Below, piece by piece: positions 24,601-36,090 of a stretch of 64,000 nt of DNA. Position 1 is the first letter of the stretch; every line of letters begins with the position of its first letter. Made by a program: the position numbers and the translations under genes. A model generated the notes under the pieces. The model was not told the origin of the DNA and did not search any database. It saw only the letters and a list, made by a program, of their open reading frames with translations. The stretch comes from Symbiodinium sp. CCMP2592. Taxonomy: Eukaryota; Sar; Dinophyceae; Suessiales; Symbiodiniaceae. The stretch is from contig CAJNDT010004702.1 of the NCBI GenBank assembly GCA_905221615.1, forward strand, positions 346,127-410,126, written 5' to 3'.

Positions 24601-25379
24601 GACAGACAGGCAGACAGACAGACAGACCGAGATAGACAGAGCCAGGCATTGACAGACAGAGAAACGGCCCTTTTGTACTTTGGAGTTATGATGCTTTGAC
24701 AGCCTTAGATACGAAAGCATGGATGGCCCGAGTGACAAGTTTAGGAGGGGTGTTTGTTCGGGGGGGTTCGTACTGGAGCTCGGAGGAACACTTCTTTCCA
24801 CCCCAAACAGGGGCCGAGCTGACAGACCGCCGCGAGCGAAGGAAAGCAGGCCTTCCGGCCAAGGCAAGCAACCAAGACAGACAAAAGACAGAGAAAGTAG
24901 TCGGAGACCGCAGCCAGCCTTCTTATGACCCGAAGCTTGGCAGGGACTCTCTCTGAGGCTTCTTGTGTCGTTAACTGCAAACTGGTGATGAATGTCAATG
25001 TCTCACCTGTTTACTCCACAATGCTCTGCAGCAGAAGCCGGGAACGTGCAAGCCTTTGCCGCTGTAGTTTGATCGGGAAGTTTTGCGTCTGTGAGTTGGC
25101 TGTTGAGTCACAACCTCCATCGAACTCTTGCAGTAGCCAAGACCCGCAGCCGCTTTTTCTTGCAACAGCACCGGGGAAAAGATCGCGACCCCTACGCCTG
25201 GCATCCATAGTATCTCTTTGCCCGTGCATTTAGCATCCATATCTTTTTCACAGCTTGAACTTTCTGTTGAGAAGTCCGCTGCATGTATAAAATTCCCCTA
25301 GAGAGCCCTTCAAACGCCGGTGAGCTTGTCGGCTCGTGGAGCTTGGTTGGCTTGCTAGCGCCAGTTGCAAGCCAGCAGG

Positions 25380-25469
25380 CAGACGAAGAGACAGACAGAG
25401 AGACAGACAGTGACACAGACAGTGAAAGAGACCGAGACACAGACAGACAGACAGACAGACAGACAGACG

Positions 25470-25504
<35 letters not shown>

Positions 25505-25555
25505 GGACATACGGACAGACGGATGGACGGACAATGACGGACAGACAGACAGAAC
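25380..25555. repeat. (ACAG)n microsatellite, interrupted
   Basis: Tandem ACAG/ACGG tetramers over about 170 bp, giving artificial Thr-Asp-Arg-Gln frames. Confidence 0.9.
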
Positions 25556-26956
25556 ACGCATGGCGCAGATGTGCATTTCTGCAGAAAGAAACGCAGTGGC
25601 ATGAAGCACGAACCCGCAATAGCAAACATACTAATTAGTGTGTACAGAGGGAAAAATTAGTGTGTTCAGGGTGCTGGTCTGTCAGCGATGATGTTGCTGA
25701 AATGGAGTCGTTATCACAATCGATGCGGATGCAACCCGATTACAATGTGGCTGGCTGAAGACCTGCCGTTTCTGAAGGCTCCGAAATTGAGGTGACGTTC
25801 ATCTTGATGAGGCACGCCCCTCACTGTCCACAGTACTCGTAGTGTGTTGCCTGCAAGTTCAGCGTGGTTCCAGGCAGCAAGACCAGCGAGAGGTCCAAGC
25901 CAAGATGCTGATGATCAAGCTAGCTTCTCAGCACTATCGCTTTCCTACGGCATTCATGTGCACAGAGGCCGTCAGGAGTGAGGGATAGTGAGGGGTAATC
26001 CGTTTGTGCTGTCGTGAGGGCTGCTGCTGTGTGTCGTCCTTGTGTGATGTGCGTGCTCGTTTGCGCCTGAGATTCTTTGACGTCGCAGATGGTGCCGTAT
26101 TGGAGGCAAGTGATACTAGTAAGTTCTTCGATTGCCACGACTTGATGGCCGTTGAAGACGATCGGCATTTTCTGGCATTAGGAAAGGATTGTTTAAAAGT
26201 GGCTGCAAGGCTCCGGAAGGCAACGAAGCCTTCTTGAGCTACGAATCTGTGTGGTGGTCTCAAGCTTCAGCTTGCAAATTGTCCAGCCACCCTCGCCCCA
26301 ACTGCCTGATCTCCTGTGCCCATAAACCGAGGCTGTCATCGGACACAACGGGGGATGGCACGCTGGTGGTCACATCCCAGATGCCTGGAGTGAAGCCACC
26401 AAAGGAGGGGAAGGGTGCCACTGGGGCTGCTGTGTGGTCCGGCTGCCGGGGTTTGCTGGAGGACCCAATGAGTGCAAGCCCTCAACAAGAGATGCATGCA
26501 GCTGCCATTATGTGGAAGGCCGCATGAATGGGCCTAAAATAGGTCTCAGTCAAAGTTTTCCCCGCCTAGAAGAACGCTCAAGAGCTTTTGTGCTTTCCAG
26601 GGCACCAGCCGTGCCAGTGTCAAATTCAAGACACCACCTGGCTTCAGCGATGCACTTGGGAAAGTGGTCAACCTCGTGAACGTTTTGTTTTATACTGAAT
26701 TCAGCAACCCGAGGCAATAGTCTCGTCTTTGCAGCCAAAGCTTGCTGGAGGGGCGACTGCCTGCCACCGAGCAACACTGTTTCTGCTATGTTTCGGAATC
26801 ATCGTTAGTCGCACTGGGTCTCCATTTTCTTACGTGCTTTCCTGGTTCATCCTGGTTCCATTTCTGAGGCTTGGTTAGCGCATGCGGACGTGGAGAGGAT
26901 GCGGTCGATTGCGCCAGGAAGCTGGTGGTGCAACTATTGAGCCGAAGCTTTTCGCC

Positions 26957-28057
26957 ATTTGGGCATCGCCCTAAGGTCATGGAACCCTGGGAGTCGTGGG
27001 CACCTTGCTCCGTCAGTTGTGGCCGCGGGCAGCGAGCCGGGTCCAGAGCAGGGGCTTAGCCGCTTAGGCGTCAGCGATGTCAGCACCAGCGGCTTGGCAT
27101 GATATATTTGCTGCAGCGTAGCTGGACTCTGTGTGAGGTGCGGACGCGGAAAGTGAGGACCATGAATTCGCACGGCGGCCGCCCATGTTGCCACCTAAGT
27201 TTTGCGGTGTGTATATAGCTCCACGTGTGCGCAGGAATAGCGAGCTGTCACTGCAAGGAATTGTGATTGATTCCTGCATGCCTGCGGTTTTGAAGGTCAC
27301 GTTGACTTGTCTGCCACGCGCTTGGCGCACGTGGTTGGAGAAGTAGGCTGAAAGTCGCTGTTACCCGGCCGCCATTGACCCACTAAGACACTCGAGGCAA
27401 CAGAAGGCTGCGAGATGAACTCCTGCGCGGAGGCTGTCTCTTCACTGGAGAGGATTGCTGGACTGGGTCAGAGACCGGGGCCAGACTCTTTGGATTGGAG
27501 AGTTGGGATATGTTTTGCGATATGGCACTGTTTCAGGTTTTGCGCATTCACCTGCGCAGAGCACAGCCCACCTGAGCGAAAGTGTTTGCTGGAGGGAGCC
27601 GCTTCAAGTTGTGCCCACGCAAGCACAGAAGTGGTAAGCGGAGAATACTTGAGCTATGCCGGGACATGCGCACACAGACACAGATGTTAGACAGTCAATT
27701 TTGTGGACAAAATATGGTCTGTTTGGCGACCTGTCCGGCGCATCTGTCCATGCAAGCAGCTTATATCTCACTGTGCGGAAGTCTCGCAGTTTCTCTCCAT
27801 GCTGCCACACTGCAAGCAGCCATGCAGCATGCCCATCCGTCTGTGAAAGATAACTCAAAGTGTAGCATCCCGATAGGCGCAGCCTGTGTTCAGGCATGCG
27901 AGCCGCAAGACTGCAGATGGTCGGAGTGGTCTGTGGGGAGCTCAAACACCGAATTCAGCCCTGTGCGCCACTCCTGCTTGAGATCTCAGCCAGGATTGGG
28001 GCGCTTGCGACAAATGTGGAGGGCAGATGAAGCGATTCCGGAATGTCATAAGACCGC
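26957..28057 (+). CDS. TSP1 repeat protein, third exon group
   Basis: Exons seen in order: WESWAPCSVSCGRGQRAGSR at 26984-27043, after an AG|G acceptor near 26956; VRTRKVRTMNSHGGRPC at 27139-27189, the second half of a TSP1 repeat; VQACEPQDCRWS ending at 27923; and, after a 70-bp intron with GA donor (27924-27993), DWGACDKCGGQMKRFRNV from 27994 to about 28050. The last join gives CRWSDWGACDKCGG, the normal start of a TSP1 repeat except that the Ser before the second Cys is replaced by Lys. Tandem gene-copy repeats begin about 150 bp further on, so the next exon of this gene is either at 38.6 kb or absent. Confidence 0.65.
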
Positions 28058-28315
28058 GGGGCTCCCAAGGATTTGGCATCCGTGCTCAGTAATAGCCAGG
28101 GGCCGATCAGAAAGTGTGAGACTAAAGCATGGAGTGTCCTGGGACGTTGGCTCCGGGAGTGTGGGGCTGCAGCATCGAAGGCCTCCGGACGTTGGCTCCC
28201 GCAGTCTGAGACTACAGCATCGAACGTTCCGGGCCGTTGGCTCCCGCAGTCCTGGGCTCTGCAGCATTTTGCTGTGCTAGGAAGGTTTGTAGCTCCGTGA
28301 ACCCTTCTTTGGCTG

Positions 28316-29236
28316 ATGTCGCACAACTCGATGTTCTGGGACACGTCCCCACAGCCGTCTCCGACACAACTGGAAGCTGCGGCTGCGTCCAGTCCATTGA
28401 GCCCTCTGGCGGCCACGGTAGTGGACTCCGAGACTCCAGGAAGCCTTCCAGCGAGGACTCCATGCTCGCCGAAGGCTATGTCTCCAGCCATTTCAGAAGC
28501 TTCGACGATACCTGGCTTACCGAGTCGACTGCCGATGCAAGAGTCAAAGCGGAGGTGGATGTCTTCGCCGCCTGAGGAGATGATCGATCCAGAGTCGGGA
28601 CATCCTGGAAGGATGAGTACTCAGTTCACTCAGGCAGAGCCGGAGTTCAGTAATTTATCGAGAAAGCCGGCAGCTCCAGCTTTGGAGTTTAGCCCAGCTC
28701 CGGACAGTGCGGAAGTGCGGCGAATGCTCCAGACAAGGTTGGGACCAGACCTGGCCTCTGGGACTGCTATGGCGTCTAGTGAGTCTAGTGATCCTTACCA
28801 GCTGGTTCCGACGGAAGAAGAGGAGCAAGCAGACGCAAGGATCCCGGTGGAGGAGCACGAGAAGCAGACAGGATTTTCTTCGAGTCTCTTATCGCAGAGA
28901 GTTCGAGCCGGCCTCTGGCTGATTTACAGTCTCTGCTTCGTAGGGATGGACATCAGCGAAGACCGAGTCAAGCAAGGCACGGTGACTGGGGAGGGCTTAG
29001 CTAGAATCGTCCTGTACTGCACGCAAGGCATGAAAGGTGACTTCGACAAGCGGGAGCGTGAAGTTGGCATAAGTCGCCAAAAACTGTCAGACTTCCTGTC
29101 TGTGCAAGATCCACCGAAGGCTTTTGTGGAAGACTGCGGCGGGATGAGATGCAGATTGCACCAGAAGCTAGGCGTCACTGGGACATCCGCATTGCCGGAG
29201 CGGGCAAGAGGACTTCCGTTCACAACGGGAGGCTGA
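28316..29236 (+). pseudogene. Array unit 1 copy
   Basis: Starts like the intact copy (MSHNSMFWDTSPQPSP) and follows it through PYQLVPTEEEEQADAR, but two extra bases in GGGATGAGATGC (near 29145) shift the end of the frame, replacing the basic Lys/Arg-rich tail. Unit 2 shares this insertion, so units 1 and 2 are probably each other's closest relatives. Confidence 0.6.
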
Positions 29237-29408
29237 AGAGACCGGCTGCAGCACTGAAGAGGCCCTCCTCGTCCAGTTCAGCGCCGCCCAGCGTCAGTCT
29301 GAGACTACAGCATCGAACGTTCCGGGACGTTGGCTCCCGCAGTCCTGGGCTCTGCAGCATTTTGCTGTGCTAGGAAGGTTTGTAGCTCCGTGAACCCTTC
29401 TTTGGCTG

Positions 29409-30294
29409 ATGTCGCACAACTCGATGCAGCCGTCTCCGACACAACTGGAAGCTGCGGCTGCGCCCAGTCCATTGAGCCCTCTGGCGGCCACGGTAGTGGA
29501 CTCCGAGACTCCAGGAAGCCTTCCAGCGAGGACTCCATGCTCGCCGAAGGCTATGTCTCCAGCCATTTCAGAAGCTTCGACGATACCTGGCTTACCGAGT
29601 CGACTGCCGAGGCAAGAGTCAAAGCGGAGGCGGATGTCTTCGCCGCCTGAGGAGATGATCGATCCAGAGTCGGGACATCCTGGAAGGATGAGTACTCAGT
29701 TCACTCAGGCAGAGCCGGAGTTCAGTACTTCACCGAGAAAGCCGGCAGCTCCAGCTTTGGAGTTTAGCCCAGCTGCGACGAATGCTCCAGACAAGGTTGG
29801 GACCAGACCTGGCCTCTGGGACTGCTATGGCGTCTAGTGAGTCTAGTGATCCTTACCAGCTGGTTCCGACGGAAGAAGAGGAGCAAGCAGACGCAAGGAT
29901 CCCGGTGGAGGAGCACGAGAAGCAGACAGGATTTTCTTTGAGTCTCTTATCGCAGAGAGTTCGAGCCGGCCTCTGGCTGATTTACAGTCTCTGCTTCGTA
30001 GGGATGGACATCAGCGAAGACCGAGTCAAGCAAGGCACGGTGACTGGAGAGGGCTTAGCTAGAATCGTCCTGTACTGCACGCAAGGCATGAAAGGTGACT
30101 TCGGCAAGCGGGAGCTTGAAGTTGGCATAAGTCGCCAAAAACTGTCAGACTTCCTGTCTGTGCAAGATCCACCGAAGGCTTTTGAGGAAGACTGCGGCGG
30201 GATGAGATGCAGATTGCGCCAGAAGCTAGGCGTCACTGGGACATCAGCATTGCCGGAGCGGGCAAGAGGACTTCCGTTCACAACGGGAGGCTGA
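29409..30294 (+). pseudogene. Array unit 2 copy
   Basis: The frame lacks the 18 bases that encode FWDTSP after the start and is broken near 29776, where the CCGGACAGTGCGGAAG block is missing, so it is read as two frames (29409-29837 and 29782-30294). It shares the two-base tail insertion with unit 1. Confidence 0.6.
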
Positions 30295-30477
30295 AGAGAC
30301 CGGCTGCAGCACTGAAGAGGCCCTCCTCGTCCAGTTCAGCGCCGCCCAGCGTCAGTCTGAGACTACAGCATCGAACGTTCCGGGACGTTGGCTCCCGCAG
30401 TCCTGGGCTCTGCAGCATTTTGCTATGCTAGGAAGGTTTGTAGCTCCGTGAACCCTTCTTTGGCTGATGTCGCACAA

Positions 30478-31209
30478 CTCCATGTTCTGGGACACGTCCC
30501 CACAGCCGTCTCCGACACAACTGGAAGCTGCGGCTGCGTCCAGTCCATTGAGCCCTCTGGCGGCCACGGTAATGTAGTGGACTCCGAGACTCCAGGAAGC
30601 CTTCCAGCGAGGACTCCATGCTCGCCGAAGGCTATGTCTCCAGCCATTTCAGAAGCTCCGACGATACCTGGCTTACCGAGTCGACTGCCGAGGCAAGAGT
30701 CAAAGCGGAGGCGGATGTCTTCGCCGCCTGAGGAGATGATCGATCCAGAGTCGGGACATCCTGGAAGGATGAGTACTCAGTTCACTCAGGCAGAGCCGGA
30801 GTTCAGTACTCCACCGAGAAAGCCGGCAGCTCCAGCTTTGGAGTTTAGCTCAGCTTCGGACAGTGCGGAAGTGCGACGAATGCTCCAGACAAGGTTGGGA
30901 CCAGACCTGGCCTTTGGGACTGCTATGGTGTCTAGTGAGTCTAGTGATCCTTACCAGCTGGTTCCGACGGAAGAAGAGGAGCAAGCAGACGCAAGGATCC
31001 CGGTGGAGGAGCACGAGAAGCAAACAGGATTTTCTTTGAGTCTCTTATCGCAGAGAGTTCGAGCCGGCCTCTGGCTGATTTACAGTCTCTGCTTCGTAGG
31101 GATGGACATCAGCGAAGACCGAGTCAAGCAAGGCACGGTGACTGGAGAGGGCTTAGCTAGAATCGTCCTGTACTGCACGCAAGGCATGAAACGACAAGCG
31201 GGAGCGTGA
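30478..31209 (+). pseudogene. Array unit 3 copy
   Basis: A three-base insertion (AATGTA for AGTA type change near 30571) and a deletion of about a dozen bases after GGCATGAAA (near 31190) disrupt the frame, which ends GMKRQAGA and stop instead of continuing with KGDFDKRE. The downstream part is still recognisable to 31450. Confidence 0.6.
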
Positions 31210-31554
31210 ATTTGGCACAAGTCGCCAAAAACTGTCAGACTTCCTGTCTGTGCAAGATCCACCGAAGGCTTTTGTGGAAGACTGCGGCGGGATGATGCAG
31301 ATTGCACCAGAAGCTAGGCGTCACTGGGACATCAGCATTGCCGGAGCGGGCAAGAAGACTTCCGTTCACAACGGGAGGCTGAAGAGACCGGCTGCAGCAC
31401 TGAAGAGGCCCTCCTCGTCCAGTTCAGCGCCGCCCAGCGTCAGTCTGAGACTACAGCATCGAACGTTCCGGGACGTTGGCTCCCGCAGTCCTGGGCTCTG
31501 CAGCATTTTGCTGTGCTAGGAAGGTTTGTAGCTCCGTGAACCCTTCTTTGGCTG

Positions 31555-32447
31555 ATGTCGCACAACTCGATGGTCTGGGACACGTCCCCACAGCCGTCTC
31601 CGACACAACTGGAAGCCGCGGCTGCGTCCAGTCCATTGAGCCCTCTGGCGGCCACGGTAGTGGACTCCGAGACTCCACGAAGCCTTCCAGCGAGGACTCC
31701 ATGTCCAGCCATTTCAGAAGCTTCGACGATACCTGGCTTACCGAGTCGACTGCCGAGGCAAGAGTCAAAGCGGAGGCGGATGTCTTCGCCGCCTGAGGAG
31801 ATGATCGATCCAGAGTCGGGACATCCTGGAAGGATGAGTACTCAATTCACTCAGGCAGAGCCGGAGTTCAGTACTCCACCGAGAAAGCCGGCAGCTCCAG
31901 CTTTGGAGTTTAGCCCAGTGCGGAAGTGCGACGAATGCTCCAGACAAGGTTGGGACCAGACCTGGCCTCTGGGACTGCTATGGCGTCCAGTGAGTCTAGT
32001 GATCCTTACCAGCTGGTTCCGACGGAAGAAGAGGAGCAAGCAGACGCAAGGATCCCGGTGGAGGAGCACGAGAAGCAGACAGGATTTTCTTTGAGTCTCT
32101 TATCGCAGAGAGTTCGAGCCGGCCTCTGGCTGATTTACAGTCTCTGCTTCGTAGGGATGGACATCAGCGAAGACCGAGTCAAGCAAGGCACGGTGACTGG
32201 AGAGGGCTTAGCTAGAATCGTCCTGTACTGCACGCAAGGCATGAAAGGTGACTTCGACAAGCGGGAGCGTGAAGTTGGCATAAGTCGCCAAAAACGGTCA
32301 GACTTCCTGTCTGTGCAAGATCCACCGAAGGCTTTTGTGGAAGACTGCGGCGGGATGATGCAGATTGCACCAGAAGCTATAGGCGTCACTGGGACATCAG
32401 CATTGCCGGAGCGGGCAAGAGGACTTCCGTTCACAAGGGGAGGCTGA
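31555..32447 (+). pseudogene. Array unit 4 copy
   Basis: Lacks the segment that encodes SPKAM in other copies and lacks bases after TTTAGCCCAG (near 31919), which shifts the frame so that it splits into 31555-32094 and 31926-32447. A further one-base change near 32379 alters the tail. Confidence 0.6.
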
Positions 32448-32540
32448 AGAGACCGGCTGCAGCACTGAAGAGGCCCTCCTCGTCCAGTTCAGCGCCGCCC
32501 AGCGTCAGTCTGAGACTACAGCATCGAACGTTCCGGGACG

Positions 32541-33665
32541 TTGGCTCCCGCAGTCCTGGGCTCTGCAGCATTTTGCTGTGCTAGGAAGGTTTGTAGCTCC
32601 GTGAACCCTTCTTTGGCTGATGTCGCACAACTCGATGTTCTGGGACACGTCCCCGCAGCCGTCTCCGAGTCTCCGACACAACTGGAAGCTGCGGCTGCGT
32701 CCAGTCCATTGAGCCCTCTGGCGGCCACGGTAGTGGACTCCGAGACTCCACGAAGCCTTCCAGCGAGGACTCCATGCTCGCCGAAGGCTATGTCTCCAGC
32801 CATTCCTGGCTTACCGAGTCGACTGCCGAGGCAAGAGTCAAAGCGGAGGCGGATGTCTTCGCCGCCTGAGGAGATGATCGATCCAGAGTCGGGACATCCT
32901 GGAAGGATGAGTACCCAGTTCACTCAGGCAGAGCCGGAGTTCAGTACTCCACCGAGAAAGCCGGCAGCTCCAGCTTTGGAGTTTAGCCCAGCTCCGGACA
33001 GTGCGGAAGTGCGACGAATGCTCCAGACAAGGTTGGGACCAGACCTGGCCTCTGGGACTGCTATGGCGTCTAGTGAGTCTAGTGATCCTTACCAGCTGGT
33101 TCCGACGGAAGAAGAGGAGCAAGCAGACGCAAGGATCCCGGTGGAGGAGCACGAGAAGCAGACAGGATTTTCTTTGAGTCTCTTATCGCAGAGAGTTCGA
33201 GCCGGCCTCTGGCTGATTTACAGTCTCTGCTTCGTAGGGATGGACATCAGCGAAGACCGAGTCAAGCAAGGCACGGTGACTGGAGAGGGCTTAGCTAGAA
33301 TCGTCCTGTACTGCACGCAAGGCATGAAAGGTGACTTCGACAAGCGGGAGCGTGAAGTTGGCATAAGTCGCCAAAAACTGTCAGACTTCCTGTCTGTGCA
33401 AGATTTACGGAAGGCTTTTGTGGAAGACTGCGGTGGGATGATGCAGGTTGCACCAGAAGCTAGGCGTCACTGGGACATCAGCATTGCCGGAGCGGGCAAG
33501 AGGACTTCCGTTCACAACGGGAGGCTGAAGAGACCGGCTGCAGCACTGAAGAGGCCCTCCTCGTCCAGTTCAGCGCCGCCCAGCGTCAGTCTGAGACTAC
33601 AGCATCGAACGTTCCGGGACGTTGGCTCCCGCAGTCCTGGGCTCTGCAGCATTTTGCTGTGCTAG
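32541..33665 (+). pseudogene. Array unit 5 copy
   Basis: An eight-base tandem insertion (GTCTCCGA repeated near 32663) places the usual start in a different frame from the body. The body is therefore open from 32541 instead and runs into the next unit's leader, ending CSILLC and stop at 33665. A deletion removes the SEASTI codons present in other copies. Confidence 0.6.
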
Positions 33666-33700
33666 GAAGGTTTGTAGCTCCGTGAACCCTTCTTTGGCTG

Positions 33701-34705
33701 ATGTCGCACAACTCGATGTTCTGGGACACGTCCCCGCAGCCGTCTCCGACACAACTGGAAGCTGCGGCTGCGTCCAATCCATTGAGCCCTCTGGCGGCCA
33801 CGGTAGTGGACTCCGAGACTCCAGGAAGCCTTCCAGCGAGGACTCCATGCTCGCCGAAGGCTATGTCTCCAGCCATTTCAGAAGCTTCGACGATACCTGG
33901 CTTACCGAGTCGACTGCCGAGGCAAGCGTCAAAGCGGAGGCGGATGTCTTCGCCGCCTGAGGAGATGATCGATCCAGAGTCGGGACATCCTGGAAGGATG
34001 AGTACTCAGTTCACTCAGGCAGAGCCGGAGTTCAGTACTCCACCGAGAAAGCCGGCAGCTCCAGCTTTGGAGTTTAGCCCAGCTCCGGACAGTGCGGAAG
34101 TGCGACGAATGCTCCAGACAAGGTTGGGACCAGACCGTGGCCTCTGGGACTGCTCTGCTATGGCGTCTAGTGAGTCTAGTGATCCTTACCAGCTGGTTCC
34201 GACGGAAGAAGAGGAGCAAGCAGACGCAAGGATCCCGGTGGAGGAGCACGAGAAGCAGACAGGATTTTCTTTGAGTCTCTTATCGCAGAGAGTTCGAGCC
34301 GGCCTCGGGCTGATTTACAGTCTCTGCTTCGTAGGGATGGACATCAGCGAAGACCGAGTCAAGCAAGGCACGGTGACTGGAGAGGGCTTAGCTAGAATCG
34401 TCCTGTACTGCACGCAAGGCATGAAAGGTGACTTCGACAAGCGGGAGCGTGAAGTTGGCATAAGTCGCCAAAAACTGTCAGACTTCCTGTCTGTGCAAGA
34501 TCCACCGAAGGCTTGTGTGGAAGACTGCGGCGGGATGATGCAGATTGCACCAGAAGCTAGGTGTCACTGGGACATCAGCATTGCCGGAGCAGGCAAGAGG
34601 ACTTCCGTTCACAACGGGAGGCTGAAGAGACCGGCTGCAGCACTGAAGAGGCCCTCCTCGTCCAGTTCAGCGCCGCCCAGCGTCAGTCTGAGACTACAGC
34701 ATTGA
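33701..34705 (+). CDS. Array unit 6: only copy with an unbroken ~334-aa frame, function unknown
   Basis: ATG at 33701 (MSHNSMFWDTSPQPSP) to TGA at 34705. Residues 1-150 are Ser/Pro/Glu-rich and probably disordered, with a basic patch (SKRRRM). An acidic stretch PTEEEEQADA precedes a short hydrophobic helix-like segment (LGLIYSLCFVGMDI), then a charged helical region (GDFDKREREVGISRQKLSDF) and a Lys/Arg-Pro-Ser tail (LKRPAAALKRPSSSSS) that could act as a nuclear localisation signal. The last ten or so residues are read from the unit junction, not from the parental gene, so the protein is a truncated version of the ~590-aa parent. No introns are seen. I do not recognise the family. Whether it is transcribed is unknown. 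Confidence 0.45.
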   Translation: MSHNSMFWDTSPQPSPTQLEAAAASNPLSPLAATVVDSETPGSLPARTPCSPKAMSPAISEASTIPGLPSRLPRQASKRRRMSSPPEEMIDPESGHPGRMSTQFTQAEPEFSTPPRKPAAPALEFSPAPDSAEVRRMLQTRLGPDRGLWDCSAMASSESSDPYQLVPTEEEEQADARIPVEEHEKQTGFSLSLLSQRVRAGLGLIYSLCFVGMDISEDRVKQGTVTGEGLARIVLYCTQGMKGDFDKREREVGISRQKLSDFLSVQDPPKACVEDCGGMMQIAPEARCHWDISIAGAGKRTSVHNGRLKRPAAALKRPSSSSSAPPSVSLRLQH

Positions 34706-34797
34706 ACGTTCCGGGACGTTGGCTCCCGCAGTCCTGGGCTCTGCAGCATTTTGCTGTGCTAGGAAGGTTTGTAGCTCCGTGAACCATTCTTTGGCTG

Positions 34798-36090
34798 ATG
34801 TCGCACAACTCGATGTTCTGGGACACGTCCCCACAGCCGTCTCCGACACAACTGGAAGCTGCGGCTGCGTCCAGTCCATTGAGCCCTCTGGCGGCCACGG
34901 TAGTGGACTCCGAGACTCCACGAAGCCTTCCAGCGAGGACTCCATGTCCAGCCATTTCAGAAGCTTCGACGATACCTGGCTTACCGAGTCGACTGCCGAG
35001 GCAAGAGTCAAAGCGGAGGCGGATGTCTTCGCAGCCTGAGGAGATGATCGATCCAGAGTCGGGACATCCTGGAAGGATGAGTACTCAGTTCACTCAGGCA
35101 GAGCCGGAGTTCAGTACTCCACCGAGAAAGCCGGCAGCTCCAGCTTTGGAGTTTAGCTCAGCTTCGGACAGTGCGGAAGTGCGACGAATGCTCCAGACAA
35201 GGTTGGGACCAGACCTGGTGTCTGGGACTGCTATGGCGTCTAGTGAGTCTAGTGATCCTTACCAGCTGGTTCCGACGGAAGAAGAGGAGCAAGCAGACGC
35301 AAGGATCCCGGTGGAGGAGCACGAGAAGCAGAAAGGATTTTCTTTGAGTCTCTTATCGCAGAGAGTTCGAGCCGGCCTCTGGCTGATTTACAGTCTCTGC
35401 TTCGTAGGGATGGGCATCTACAGCATCGAACGTTCCGGGACGTTGGCTCCCGCAGTCCTGGGCTCTGCAGCATTTTGCTGTGCTAGGAAGGTTTGTAGCT
35501 CCGTGAACCCTTCTTTGGCTGATGTCGCACAACTCGATGTTCTGGGACACGTCCCCACAGCCGTCTCCGACACAACTGGAAGCTGCGGCTGCGTCCAATC
35601 CATTGAGCCCTCTGGCGGCCACGGTAGTGGACTCCGAGACTCCAGGAAGCCTTCCAGCGAGGACTCCATGCTCGCCGAAGGCTATGTCTCCAGCCATTTC
35701 AGAAGCTTCGACGATACCTGGCTTACCGAGTCGACTGCCGAGGCAAGAGTCAAAGTGGAGGCGGATGTCTTCTCGCCGCCTGACGAGATGATCGATCCAG
35801 AGTCGGGACATCCTGGAAGGATGAGTACTCAGTTCACTCAGGCAGAGCCGGAGTTCAGTACTCCACCGAGAAAGCCGGCAGCTCCAGCTTTGCAGTTTAG
35901 CCCAGCTCCGGACAGTGCGGAAGTGCGACGAATGCTCCAGACAAGGTTGGGACCAGACCTGGCCTCTGGGACTGCTATGGCGTCTAGTGAGTCTAGTGAT
36001 CCTTACCAGCTGGTTCCGACGGAAGAAGAGGAGCAAGCAGACGCAAGGATCCCGGTGGAGGAGCACGAGAACAGACAGGATTTTCTTTGA
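34798..36090 (+). pseudogene. Units 7 and 8 fused by a ~360-bp deletion
   Basis: The deletion joins FVGMGI of unit 7 directly to the leader region of unit 8, giving a 430-codon chimeric frame that repeats the Ser/Pro-rich part twice, the second time partly in the leader frame. It terminates at 36090 after a one-base loss in unit 8 (GAGAACAGACAGG near 36070 instead of GAGAAGCAGACAGG). Confidence 0.65.

Larger units (their letters stand above)
23413..26956 (+). other. Region with possible additional exons of the TSP1 gene, function unknown
   Basis: Two places look coding. First, 23676-23842 (DLWDADLANYATRTDSLPMP) and 23864-23904 joined to 23963 onward across a GC-AG intron (LDNLESKNVQPGQ|AELKFTGVTKMPG), which reads like a beta-rich extracellular segment. 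Second, 26085-26235 (DGAVLEASDTSKFFDCHDLM; RHFLALGKDCLKVAARLRKA). Neither matches a domain I can name. Position between TSP1 exons and same strand suggest they belong to that gene. The simple repeats at 24.4 and 25.4 kb lie in between. Confidence 0.3.

Noticed and set aside
25380-25555. CRISPR-like or coding interpretation of short tandem repeats (also 24.4, 49.4 and 4.0 kb)
   Set aside because: Units are 4-15 bp without unique spacers; these are micro- and minisatellites in a eukaryotic genome.
28285-28575. Leader-frame peptide CARKVCSSVNPSLADVAQ repeated in every array unit
   Set aside because: It overlaps the MSHNSM start in another frame, is open for about 100 codons in several units and could look like a second gene. 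The MSHNSM frame continues much further and leads into the unique 3' exon, so I kept that one.
35353-36066. Minus-strand frames repeated in each array unit
   Set aside because: They recur only because the units recur, and are broken differently in each. The + strand frame has a consistent ATG and composition.
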